NCBI GenBank assembly: GCA_023014335.1 | Contig: JAECYW010000001.1 | Span: 1,178,001-1,242,000 of the forward strand | DNA length: 64,000 bases | Direction of reading: 5' to 3' | Origin: Galerina marginata | Lineage: Eukaryota; Basidiomycota; Agaricomycetes; Agaricales; Galerinaceae | In this document: positions 33,177-44,006 of the stretch, in pieces | Layout: every line of letters begins with the position of its first letter | Numbering within the stretch: the first letter of the stretch is position 1 | Made by a program: the position numbers and the translations under genes | Notes under the pieces: model-generated | Told to the model about the DNA's origin: nothing | The model's input: the letters and a program-made list of their open reading frames with translations, nothing else | Database searches by the model: none

Positions 33177-34225
33177 ATGGGTACAACCTCCAGTCGCATT
33201 GACAAACAGCCTATCCATGTTCCGGACGACATCCTTGCAGAAATTTTACTCGGCTTTTCAATAGGCCAACTTCACATCGCCGCCGCAGTTAACCAGCAAC
33301 TCAGAGAGGTTGTGATGACAAAATTGAATGGTCGAGTAAGCGCTCTGCTGTCTAAATTTATCAACACAAACAGCATCGTTTCGTTCATGCTGCTGTTGAA
33401 GGCCAGCGACTCAGTTATCGGTGGGTCTGTCGCTCAAGGCGTGATAACCCCCGAGATCTTCAGGGAGGTGAGTTCTGACACCCGCTTAGTTGGCTCATAA
33501 TTTATGACAAAATAATAGGACACACCAACGGATTTGAACATATTTGTTCCCCGAGGAAACGCTCACTCCATGTCTAAAAGTCTCATCGAAGAGCACCAAT
33601 ACACAGTGGACGGTGTCAAGATGGCCGACGAAATGAGCCCAGTGGATTCTAATGTTTTTCTTCATATCAACACAAAGGTACACAATCCCTTGCACGTTAC
33701 ATAGGTCCTCGTGCTAATGAAGGACCGGGTTAGGACCGTTCCGCGAGAGTTATCATCACTGAGTCGAAGACCACGTCGTGTATCCGTCCGATCTTGGACT
33801 CTGCCTTCACATCACAGGTCAACTTCTTCACCACGAGTCACATTTACTGCATATTTCCCCATCTTACACCCAAACTCCAAACCATGGTGCGCCTCCCCGG
33901 GCACAGCAAGCAGACACCAAGGGCTCTCGAAGAACAAACGCAAAAGCTGGAACACCAGCGAGACGTATTGGTTCGCCGAGGACTTGAGATCACAGGGCAC
34001 CTAGATGAAGTAACGCTCTGCCAAAATGCTGTTGCGTGCAGAGCATATTACCGGGATTTAGAGTTACATCGGCGGGGTGTGAAGAAGTGGCCAATCGAAG
34101 ACATTGGCGTCATGTGTTTTGATAAAGACGCCAAGATCGACGATATTTTGCAACGACTGCCCGACAAATTTCGCATCGGGGGCAAGTGCAGAGACCTTGG
34201 TTGTGTGACACCCGTGATCCTTTAG
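33177..34225 (+). CDS. Orphan family A protein (A3), diverged solo copy
   Basis: Three inferred exons. It starts MGTTSSRIDKQPIHVPDDIL with the F-box-like helix continuing AEILLGFSIGQLHIAAAVNQ. The nucleotidyltransferase-like region is VIGGSVAQGV followed after an intron by TDLNIFVPRGN, so the second acidic position is Asn. The third exon, beginning about 33732, has ITESKTTSCIRPILDSAFTS and VNFFTTSHIYCIFPHLT, the family's central block. The Cys cluster is altered: CQNAVACRAYYRDLEL and near the end GKCRDLGCVTP. It has no B partner downstream. It converges on the Helitron gene, with 95 bp between stops. Confidence 0.7.
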
Positions 34226-37200
34226 ACGTCTCCGTAGCACTAAAGTGATTGTGTCGATAGCCTTGGAAAAAAAATAAATTGACTGAGCTCTATATACCGC
34301 TCTAGTAATCGTAAAGGTATCTAGTGGGTGGCACGCCACTGCGCCATAGTGGCTGCGCTCAGAGATTCCATCCTCAGCATGTCTAGTCGGAGGTCTTCAG
34401 ACGGATGCCTTGTGAAAAGGTCTTCGTTAAAAGGCCTCAGCAGCCGGATATTGCTTCGGCCACGGCTCCGTGAAAGTGCAACATACACACTGAAGGGTGA
34501 CAAGGCCCCCGACAGTGGCCGCCCGATGTCGACAATCACATAATCGATGGTTTGGCCTTGCGACTTATAATCGGTGAAAGCGTAAGCGGGTGTCATGGCA
34601 AGCTGTCTCCGACGCACGCCCAAGCTCGCCTGTCCATGTACATGGACTGTGAATGTCGTCATGGAAGGCGTGATCGGAAGAAGGCCTGGTTCAATCCCTG
34701 GGAATAGCAAAGATGTTGGGCGATTAGGTCTGAATAGAACCATTGCTGGTGGAAATTTGAGGGTAACAATTCCTTGCTCGTCGGCATCCCCAATGACCTC
34801 GCGTGGATCCAGTATAATGTCCTCTATTACTCCTCGCGTTCCATTGGCCAAGTCCGCATCGGTCGCGATGTTCAGAAGCACCATTGCTTTCATGCCCACA
34901 GCAAGCTGAACCCTGTCACTTAGCTTTCCTGTTTTCTTGTCGTCTAAGCCGGCAACCGTAAGCTGTTCTTGCATGGATAACCCATCGTCGTTGTCAGACC
35001 TGGTGTCTTCCGCACTGACAAGATATCTCCGATGGCCACTCCTAGCACAGTGTCTTCTTACGGCCTCGTTATTCCATTGTTCTCTGACCATATGCCTCGA
35101 TGTAACCAAGATAGCTTCATCCCAGGGGAACTGTGAGAAGTCAGGTACATCGCAGTCTGGGTGCGTAAGCACCAGTCTGTTGATCTCATCAATATCGTTG
35201 TCGGTACATTCGCCAACTCTCATTCGCGTTAGAATGTCAGTCCATCCCGGGTCTTGAGAACGTTTCTGCTCGGTGAGAAATATGACTTTTTCGAATTGCA
35301 AAAAAATCTCCCGACCAAGTCGGCTTGCAGGTTTGTCGTCATCGTCGTCAACGTAGAGGGCAGCAGAAGCGTTGCCGACGGGTGGAAATTGATGAAAATC
35401 ACCAACAAGGATGACGTCCAATCCACCAAATGGCTCATGTGGCATGTTAATGCCATTTTCGGCACGTATATGCGCTGTCACTTGTGAGGCTTGACCAATT
35501 GTTCTCTTTTGGCCCATTGAGACCTCGTCAATAACCAAGCAGGATGTCCCCACTATATTCTTTTCCCTTTTCTGCTTGGTTGCTTTGGTAGCCGAGCTGA
35601 GCCAGTCATCTCGCTTGGACTCGCCATGGGGTAGGCATGCCCAAGAATGTAGCGTCATGCCTCCAATGTCCGTCGCTGCTATACCAGATGTGGCACACTT
35701 CGCTAGCTCAGAAGTTCGGTCGTGAAACGCAAATGTCTCGGTGATTGCATCAATTAGCCTGGACTTCCCAGTGCCACCTGAACCTAGCAATAGCAGTCGC
35801 AGCGGCGGTGGTTGCTCTCCTGTAATTCGCAATTAAGCATGTACAATACATCAAGAGCCTTAGAAATGTACCTGCAATACGTTTCAACAAGTTCTCTTCT
35901 ACCATGTCATGCGCCATCCGCTGCTTCTCATTGAGCACAGATAGCAGAGGGCGACCTGCTACAGAGCCTGGTGCTGCCTCTGTCGTTGTAGGCCTTACGA
36001 CGGCAGGCGGGCAATCAGCCAGCATCCCGACGTGAACACCAACATCATCATTCGCCGGTAAAGTGGCCTGCCCGGTTCGAGCGATCTGAGCTCGTGTGAC
36101 CTCTTGCAATGTCTTCGCCCATCGTTCAATGTCCCCCATCTCATCATATGTGGCATGACGAGCAATCTGTCGGTAAACCGTTGACACATCATCCTCCAAA
36201 AATATGCCAGCATCGTATGCGTTGTGTATGGCGGACAATCCAAATAGCCTTTCGCGTTCTTGGGTCCGCAGGACTCGGGCACGTTCTATATCGTCTTCAG
36301 TGACGGTTATATTGTTGAGCTCTACCTCTTCAGGTTCGATCGCCATTCCGCCTTCATCGTCATGTAGCTGAGGGTGAGGAGCAGTTGATGGCCCCATGTT
36401 AGCAGTAAGAAAGTCGTTTCGCCGTTTGGCGGCACCGTCCGCGCACTCGTGGTAGTACTGTATATTGGTGATGACAGTAATCGCTGATGGAGATGCTGTT
36501 GCCTTGAACTGGCAAAATCGAGCATAGAAGGTCTCGTCCGGGCTTTTCAGGTCTGCCAGTGTCCTCCACGGACAGAGGAGGGCGAGCATAGTCGCAGCAT
36601 GCAACTCACGCTCCCTGGCGGTGTCGCTTCGAGGAAACCATTTTCCAACGATCCGCGGAAGGGTTTCGTGCCCTTCTGTCCTCAAAACTCGGCACCGTGT
36701 TGGTTTATTGGCGTCGGCCCGATAGGGAACCCTCTTATTAGGTGGTCGGCCAACACCACGGGCGGCGATGCCGTCTGCCTGCTCAGCAGGCGACGTTAAC
36801 ACTTTGGCATCGTAAGTTTCGAGCATAAAATCGAGAAACGACATATTCTCGAGCTCGTCTCCTCTAAAAGCATATTCCTTGAGTTGATCCTTGAGTTCCA
36901 ATGCTCCAGCAACCAAAGTTACCGGTATATCGGTGTCCTAGGTTTCAATCAGTTAGCATAGCAGTGAAGTACAACTTCAAAGGACTTACCGGTGAATCGA
37001 TGTTGCTGTCCACGCCACGACTAAAGAGGATTTATTACATACGAAGAATTAAGAAGCGAAGGCACCACATACATCTGAGGTAAGAGGCCTGGATAGGCCT
37101 TCATCAACGCAGTATTGACCGCATGCCAATAAATCGTTACATAGGTGTGTGATTCGAAGCGATCACCCCAACCCATAATGTAGCTGATGATCTCTGGAGC

Positions 37201-40200
37201 GCTAAATTCATGATCTCGCGCTAATGTGTTGGCACAACGCGTAATAAGTCTCTGGTTGACTTTCGACAAGTCGTTTTGCTTCCTCTCCTGCTCGTTGTGG
37301 AAAGCTAGACGCTTCGCAAGGAGAGCAGAAATGTTGGATGTTCGTTGCTGCTTCTTCGTGGCATAGTTGGTGAGGTACCAGGTTAATGTATGACTTTCTC
37401 CTCCTTCCATTATTAATTTGATATCATGGTTTGCACGAACACAGTTTAGCAATGCAGGGTGCCAGTTGTTCAAGTAAGGACATGTCCGTTTCGGACCCCA
37501 CGCTCCAACGTCTGTAACCCAAGCCTTGTGCGCGGTTTCCCATGGTGCACGACGTTTACACTGAAGGCGTCCACGCGTCATTCGTAAACAACTAGAAAGA
37601 GAACAAGAATGCAACTGAACAGCACGTGCGACTCGGTGTTCTTCATAAACCATCGTCGCATCCGTTTCGAGGCGAGGATCCACAGGCCGCGAATAGGACA
37701 CTGCAACGGTTTTTGGCATGGCTTGCACCTCCGCTGTAGACTTGCCTGCAATATCTGCATGGATGACCTTCTGAATGTACTCCTGCACCTTGGCACGAAA
37801 CGCTGCACTTTGCAGGGCGTCCTTCAAAACACTGGCAGAGGGTGCATCGGCCAACCACAAGATCAGATGGAGATGGAGAGAACCGCGCCCTTGCGCCTCA
37901 ACCGCAGCAATGTAGGCTTGAACATGGCCGAGGATGCCTTCCTTCCGCTTCAACTTGCCATTACCTAACCTCTGGATACCAAATAAGTGTTCCAGAATGG
38001 CGTTGATGATGAAATGGAAAAATTGTGCAGATGCAAATGGGTCGCTCGAAATGTTAACTGCACGCTGCGTGCTGGTAGGCCCTGCTGTATCGCAAAACTT
38101 GTCAAGATCGATCTCTGCCCCAGCGAAGACTTGCGCAATGGGGTCTTGCGTATCAGCAGGGTTTATGGTCATCCAAAGGCAAGGAGGATTAAATCGAAGA
38201 TTGGTGCCCCATATTTCCGACCGCAGAGCTTGCCGACTTTCATCTGTGCCTTTGACGTGTCGACGAACTGCGCTAAGCTGGCTTCGCAATGCACGAACAG
38301 CTGGATTAGAAAAGACCACTCCTCGGGTTTCTTCTTTGCTAGCCTGCAATAAGTCTTTCGGTGTGAGTGTCGAGATGAGGCCTCGGTGAGCTGTAAATGC
38401 CGATTTCTTGACTTGCAATCCTGCCGACCGACAAACTGCGCGTTTTTGGCAAATCCCAAAGACTTGAAAGGGAAACTGACGGTGCAAACGAAATCGTCTA
38501 TCACAATACAGCATGGCCCAGCGTGCATGAGCTTCATACGGCACCTCAACTTCACGCTCAATTTCAAACGCGCCGCGACCATAGGGGAAGAGTGTTGGAA
38601 AGGAACCGAGCAAGTGATTAGGGTTACTTGGACCACCATCATTCCGGAGGCCAGTGTTAGGATCTCGCCTGGCGTATTCGTTTACAAAGGCACTGCCCCG
38701 TCGTACAGAGTAGTCTTCGGGCAATGGCGGCTGAGCCATATTGGCAAAAGCGTGGGCCATCAAATCTGACCGCGTCAAATCGGTGGCCTCGACGTCAACC
38801 ACACCGAGCGAATTGACAACAAGCACTCCAGGTTCAACATCTACATGCAGAACAGGCAAAGTTCAGGACAGGAAAAAATTTAGTATGACTTTGTAAGGAA
38901 GGACTAACCGAGGTCTTGCTCCTCGTCATCTTCTATGCTCACCAGACCAGCTGCCGCCATGGCATGCTCAAGTAAGGCTGATAAGATCGTGTCAGCTTCA
39001 AAAAATCATTCGTTGAAAATACAGGACATACAATCGGCAGAGGGACCATCCTCTTGATCTGGCACATATCCGGCATGTTCCCTTTCTACAGCCTCAAGGT
39101 CATCGGAATGCTTCGCGACCATGGAAATTTCTTCAGGCACACCGTCCTCCGGGAGTTCGCCTAAGCGGGCGTCCGAAATCTCACAGTCTGCATACAGCGG
39201 GTTGTTTGCCTGGAGCCAAAGCAGGGCTTTTCGTACTCGTTCGCGTCTCACCCGAAACATAGCGGGCATCGTCACCTCAGCACTGCCACGAGGACCGACA
39301 AACGTCACACCGATTGTGGCAGACAGTATGCGGGCAGGTCGAGGCATAAGCCGACCTTCGACCATACCTATTATCTGTGTAGGATCAAGGCGATATGTCG
39401 AAACGTTACCCCTCAGGCCGTTCTGCAGTTGGTCAGAGTCCCACAGAAAGGAACCTTTCTTCTTTGGAAAAAGCTTGACGATGTAAGCCGCTGGAAAATA
39501 CTTGGCTATCAACATTTGTTCAGGAATCGTAAGACCCCTGAGCACTCTGGGTACGTCGCCGATCCACATTTCGTTTGCCAGGCTGAATTGAGGGATATGG
39601 TTCAGATGAAGCTGGTTTTCACACTCTGTGCAGAGAACAACCTTGCTGTTTTCAAGTACGCCGGACGGATGCAGCAGCATTTCATTGTAGAGAGTATGCG
39701 CTGGGTGTGGGGTCCGTGGTCGGAGCTTGTCGGGGTTGTGGACAGACTGAAAGTCAACTGCTTTAGCTGAGGAGGCCTTTGTCTCTCTGGCACAGGAGCC
39801 ACAAACAACTGTGCGGAGAGCAGAATTGGAAGTTGCATCGATGAATGCCGACATGCACTCCTTGAAGACAACGATAGTCGGCGCTCGCATAAACCGACTA
39901 TCGATGAGCTTGACGACAGTCTCAGCTGAGGTCAAAAGCGAAGGCGGCGGGCCCGGCACAAGACGAGAATCGACGGGAAGAAAATAAGCAGAAGGATTGG
40001 GATTGGGTGGGATTGTGGGTACAGCTTGAGCTTGCGGCGGGGCGTGCATGTGTGATTGCCTTTCGTACTTCCGTTTGAAGCCGGATCGCAACGTCATGCG
40101 TGCATCTTCAGCAATGGCGGTTTGTATGCCCTCTTGTTGTGTTGACAGAAAGGTTGATATTTTTGCTCTGTTACTTATCATGTCTGCGGAGACGGATACA

Positions 40201-40479
40201 TGGCGCCTGACAAGTGCCTTCATGTCCAGTAGTCGAAAGGGTTTAAGCCTATCATTCCAGCTTGTGACATCCATGAACAAGTGGAATATCGAAATCAGGG
40301 CTGTACAGGTGGGTGTAAGAGGAGGGGATACGTAGCAGAAGCAGAACGGCGGGAGTTGACCCACTTTGAAATACACATAGAAAACGTGACACGTCATGCT
40401 GCTCTCGAGCTTGGTGTTATCGCCCCTATAACGAACTCATACCGATATTACGCCTTACACATCACAACAACCCTTGACC
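34226..40479 (-). mobile_element. Helitron rolling-circle transposon (autonomous, ends not defined)
   Basis: The span is bounded by the neighbouring genes A3 and C2; the true ends lie within it. One long intron-containing gene (34321-40274) encodes the Helitron transposase. The coding frame looks unbroken across its exons, so the copy may be young or active. Canonical Helitron ends (5' TC; 3' hairpin then CTRR) were sought and no convincing pair was found. A candidate 5' end after TAATA near 40448 and a CTAG near 34296 are only weak suggestions. Helitrons make no target duplication, so the ends cannot be fixed that way. Confidence 0.85.
34321..40274 (-). CDS. Helitron RepHel transposase: N-terminal domain, HUH endonuclease, Pif1-type helicase
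   Basis: The rolling-circle transposase nicks DNA through the HUH/Y2 domain and unwinds with the helicase. ATG at 40274 (MDVTSWNDRLKPFRLLDMKA). Exon 1 (to about 39030) carries the DUF6570-like N-terminal domain with paired CxxC motifs (CGSC, CTEC). The main Rep exon (about 38860-37070) has the Helitron-like N-terminal block LLGSFPTLFPYGRGAF, NPPCLWMTINPADTQDP, the HUH motif RGSLHLHLILW, and the two-tyrosine motif WYLTNYATKKQ near 37350-37380. The helicase exons have EKQRMAHDMVEEN, Walker A GSGGTGKS (near 35770), DEVSM, VGDFHQFPPVG and the C-terminal block AFTDYKSQGQTI...YVALSRSRG. At least five short introns; about 1,900 residues. Confidence 0.9.
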
Positions 40480-41201
40480 ATGTCCTCATTAACAACTTTG
40501 GAGATAAGGAAGCTGGAGGTTGCGCTGCGCGCCATCCTACCCGTGAGTTCCTCGCATGGTCTGCGGTCCTCCATACAGATGTGTTAAATGACGACAGGCA
40601 GACACCGTGTACTACAAGTGCGCATTGATAACTGGTGCAGCGAACGATGTTGAACTGGTGGATGTACCAGTCCTAGCCAGTCTGGTCCACGGAGCCAGCC
40701 GAGACATGTCTCATAGAGATCTAGACGTTTTCCTATGGCTTCCAACCGTTCGCGACGACGAAGACGCCGCAATTGACATATCGTCAAACAGATTGACCTT
40801 CAAACTCAGTCCTGGACCCGATGCTTTGGCTGATGAGGAGGACTATACTTTTATGTTCTATAAACAGGTAAGGGCTCGGCACAATAACATTTTATCGTGT
40901 TAACAATACTGACCATAGACGGGACAGGACCAAGAAGAAGAACCAAAGATCTTAGGCCAAAACAAACAACTCACTGCCATTGCAGGACGCAATGACATCG
41001 CATGGACGGGGCCAATGCTGGTGGCCAAAAGCAGGAATGGCCGTTTATCCCACATCCAAAATTCAGATTCGGACATCATCAAGATGATCATCAGAACGTG
41101 CGTCCCATGTGAGTTCTCTGGAGCAATACTAATGTCCCCTTTACACGAAGTGCTTTCTCAGATGGCACGATGGCATAGCCGAACTGTGGCCTTGGTTGTA
41201 A
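40480..41201 (+). CDS. Orphan family C protein (C2)
   Basis: Four exons can be placed cleanly. Exon 1, 40480-40542, is MSSLTTLEIRKLEVALRAIL plus P. Exon 2, about 40598-40867, is ADTVYYKCALITGAANDVEL, VDVPVLASLV, RDLDVFLWLPTVRDD and YTFMFYKQ. Exon 3 contains WTGPMLVAKSRNG and IIKMIIRT. Exon 4 is WHDGIAELWPWL and the stop. About 185 residues. It is clearly homologous to C1, with the same intron positions. No known domain recognised. It converges on B3 with 33 bp between stop codons and is divergent from the Helitron gene (205 bp). Confidence 0.75.
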
Positions 41202-41234
41202 CTTTAGTCACAAAAATGTTACAGCTTGAATTAT

Positions 41235-42070
41235 CTACTGATCGAGAAGGACAACAGCCTGCAAGTGGGGTTTGCATCCGAGGCGATCGTCGCAGAATAA
41301 AGTGAAATTGACTTTAACCAGAGCCCCTGGTGTAAATGAGCCTTCAAAAGCGGCTGGCGGAACGGTCGTCCCAGTGCGGGTGCTAACAGCAAGGGCAGGA
41401 GCCAAATCATACCGCGGTCGCAGAGTATTCACATAAGGCCTATGCTCTGCGTCCACGGGATAGCCATCTATGGCGCGATGCAGCCCTCTGGAAAGTCCCT
41501 GCATTTACAAAGCCCTTAGTGGGACGGCATAGTAAGCGAAAAAGGGCTGGCTCTCACCGTTGCTTGGAAGATCGAATACTCGAAATTAAATCTCCGCTTT
41601 CCGTTGACGCCGCTCTGGAGCAAGCCAACACCCGTAATGGGTTCGTGGTAATGGCTCTGAGCCTGTTGTTCCAGCAAGTTGAGATGCTCAAATGCGCGCT
41701 GGAAGTCCACGGCAAAGCCAGGGTGCTCGTGGGGCTGAGACAAGGAGAATCTCAACTTGGCATCCACCAAAGCCCCAGGCACTGCATAGGTCGAGATGCA
41801 GTCCCCCAGGAGACCCATAGACAGATCGTCCGAGTCAACAACACCGACAACGGTCAATTTGCGACCTCGAAACCCTCCCCCATCGCACAGAATATCAAGA
41901 TCTGGCAGGACAGCTCGCCAAGCGCAGTCCGCGAGGACGACGGGGCTTGCGATATAGTGCGAAGACTGAAGGTACTGAGCTCTACGTTCTGTCCAAAATA
42001 ATCAGCGCTGACAAAAAGGGGAGTGGAAGAGCTGGTAACCACTTTCGTAAGAATTCCAAACATTGGTCAT
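41235..42070 (-). CDS. Orphan family B protein (B3)
   Basis: Three exons. Exon 1 is MTNVWNSYE (ATG at 42070). Exon 2 starts KRRAQYLQSSHYIASPVVLA, continues DCAW, LTVVGVVDSDD, GDCISTYAVPGALVDAKLRF, AFEHLNLLEQQ and ends FNFEYSIFQAT. Exon 3 has YPVDAEHRPYVNTLRP, PALAVSTRTG, FTPGALVKVNFTLFCDD and LQAVVLLDQ. Both domains contain a PGALV-(D/K)-(A/V)-(K/N)-(L/F) strand, the best evidence of an internal domain duplication in this family. It lies 71 bp downstream of A4 on the same strand. Confidence 0.75.
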
Positions 42071-42141
42071 GGTGGTTCAGTCAAGGTGTATAGAAAAAAT
42101 ACGTTTCAGATATTGGAAAAACTGGGTCACGTGCATAGTTT

Positions 42142-43239
42142 CTATGTTGGTAGGGCACTGCGCGTCAAAGGACGACCTCGCCCTCGGTTTGGGCAGAGAT
42201 CGTTGTGACACGATGCGTCCAACACTGAATTGTTCCCTCGCACTCGCCACAGGTAATCTAATTTATCAAGAACCGCCCCCGGCCCAAACTGCTCATTGTC
42301 GACTGAGCGCCAACGCCAGATTCCCACCCCAGGCAAATGAAGACTGCTCCTACGAACTGCTGGGCAGCATAATCCGCATGGTGTGCCAAGGTCCCGAGTG
42401 GAAAGGAAAGTTCGAAGTCCGTAATTGAAGCTGGACAGGCATTCGGTCTGTTGCCGTGGCCGTGTAACGATGTTGACGTTTTGAGCGAACAGACGAGGAT
42501 ATAAGCAATAAAGCTTGTCTGAAGTGAGAATGAAGAAATTGGACGTGTGGGGGGCATTGAGAACAACAGGTAGAATATTGTTGGAAGCTGACTCTGTCAA
42601 TCGAATTGAAAATTGCTGATCCTAAGCATAGTCAGAGACAGCACCGAATGACCAGGGATATAAAACTTACATCATCTAGAGTAAGTTCAACACTACGACT
42701 GTAACAAACTCCTGAGGGGTTTCCCTGCGCAAAAGGCCTCCGAGCCGTGTATCCCTGCCTCCGTAAAAAGCTCCGCCAGCGCGAGAAGTTAGATACTTTC
42801 ACGTTGGGGACTACTATGTCGAGATGGGTTGGAACGATTCCAATGTTCTGCGGTAGGTGCTGAACCATGATCATACGCACAACGCCTCCTACAATGCCTG
42901 CTTGAGTGGTGTGCAGAAGTCTGAGAAATGAGGCAATGGAACGTTGGGGAATATAGTTTTGCAACATGTCCTCCATCCGCTTTCTGAAAGTCTGCAGCAC
43001 CAGGTCCCGGAGGTCAGGATGTGCGTGGGCCATATTCATCAACGCTCGCCAACTAGACAACGATATGATGATATCAATAAGTTCGGGCATCCGATAAACC
43101 AATCCCCCGGGACATTCGGGCGATTGTGGATCCACTGGCGTTGCGGCCAGCTTTTGCATTGTGACTGGAGACGAGGTAATTTAGTACACAGATACGAAAA
43201 CGACTACGCAGGAGAACATACCTATGTCGTGTTCCTCCA
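42142..43239 (-). CDS. Orphan family A protein (A4)
   Basis: ATG at 43239 (MEEHDI), then a short intron and VTMQKLAATPVDPQSPECPG. F-box-like segment: VYRMPELIDIIISLSSWRAL. The nucleotidyltransferase-like block is GIVGGVVRMIM followed by THLDIVVPN. Helices RWRSFLRRQGY and CYSRSVELTLDD precede the next exon, which reads NNILPVVLNAPHTSNFFILT and LYCLYPRLF. C-terminal Cys cluster: CGLCCPAVRRSS...YLWRVRG...CHNDLCPNRGRG. Same order as A1 and A2 with their B partners. Upstream lies a 110-bp tandem repeat. Confidence 0.75.
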
Positions 43240-43287
43240 TGAGATGACAATAGCAAATCAACGCAAAGGTATGCAGGGATCCAATAT

Positions 43288-43494
43288 CAGAACGAACTGG
43301 GATACACAGAAACCCCCAAAAAATGAAAGGCCTTATGCCCTTGGCCCATGGGCCCCTGTCGGCCCCTACTCATTCAATGGATTCACCAGGTCGATGTCAG
43401 AAGGAACTGGAATACACAAAAACCCAAGGCCTTATGCCCTTGGCCCATGGCCCCTATCGGCCCCCACTCATTCAATGGATCCACCAGGTCGCCC
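43288..43494. repeat. Tandem duplication, two copies, period about 110 bp
   Basis: Copies start at 43288 (CAGAACGAACTGGGATACAC) and 43398 (CAGAAGGAACTGGAATACAC). Both contain GGCCTTATGCCCTTGGCCCA and end near CACCAGGTCG. The second copy has a short deletion before GGCCTTATG. They lie just upstream of gene A4. Frames across the repeat produce a Pro-rich peptide but look non-coding. Confidence 0.9.
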
Positions 43495-44006
43495 GACACA
43501 ATGTAGGCGGCGGATCACAAATGCGCCATAACTATGAGCCGATCAACGGATCCCGCTACCACACGAACGACTCGCTGAACCGTGTAACGCCGTCAGTCTC
43601 CACACAGAACACTGGGCATACAGTACACCATCTTCACGCAGTCGGTATCCACCACACGGTATATGCTTGGGACACAGCAGCAAAGGGCTGGGCTGACAAC
43701 GATGGTGGCCCAGGAGTCGATTACAATAAATTGCAGGGGAAAGAACATCAAATTCGGCATTTGAACCGACGCGGATATAACCACCCAAGTCACAGTGATA
43801 GGGTCGATCTTATCGGCCAACGATCGCGAGATTTTTAGGATAAAGATAATTTGCATAAGTAAAGTAGGTGCGCCCACACAATCTTCCTGTCCTCCTGAGT
43901 CTCATACCCCCAACAAACGCTTTAACTTCTACAGGTTCTACCTATCAACTTGAAATGTGAGTGTCGCGCACGCTAATTCACAACAAAATGCTTACCTAGG
44001 AGGTCT
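43495..44006. other. Intergenic region, no gene seen
   Basis: About 510 bp between the tandem repeat and gene B4. An open frame on the plus strand has composition unlike its neighbours and no homology I recognise. The region should contain the B4 promoter and perhaps a short 5' exon ending near 43955. Confidence 0.4.

Noticed and set aside
33711..34004. Alternative plus-strand frames at the A3 third exon
   Set aside because: Only the frame with the FFTTSHIYCIFPHLT block aligns with the other family A members.
34328..36303. Several plus-strand frames opposite the Helitron helicase
   Set aside because: All are antisense to conserved helicase motifs.
41519..42001. 160-codon plus-strand frame opposite B3
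   Set aside because: Exact shadow of B3, whose minus-strand reading is supported by three paralogues.
43323..43838. 171-codon plus-strand frame across the 110-bp repeat
   Set aside because: The peptide is produced by the tandem repeat and is rich in Pro, Gly and His; there is no similarity to anything and no intron logic.
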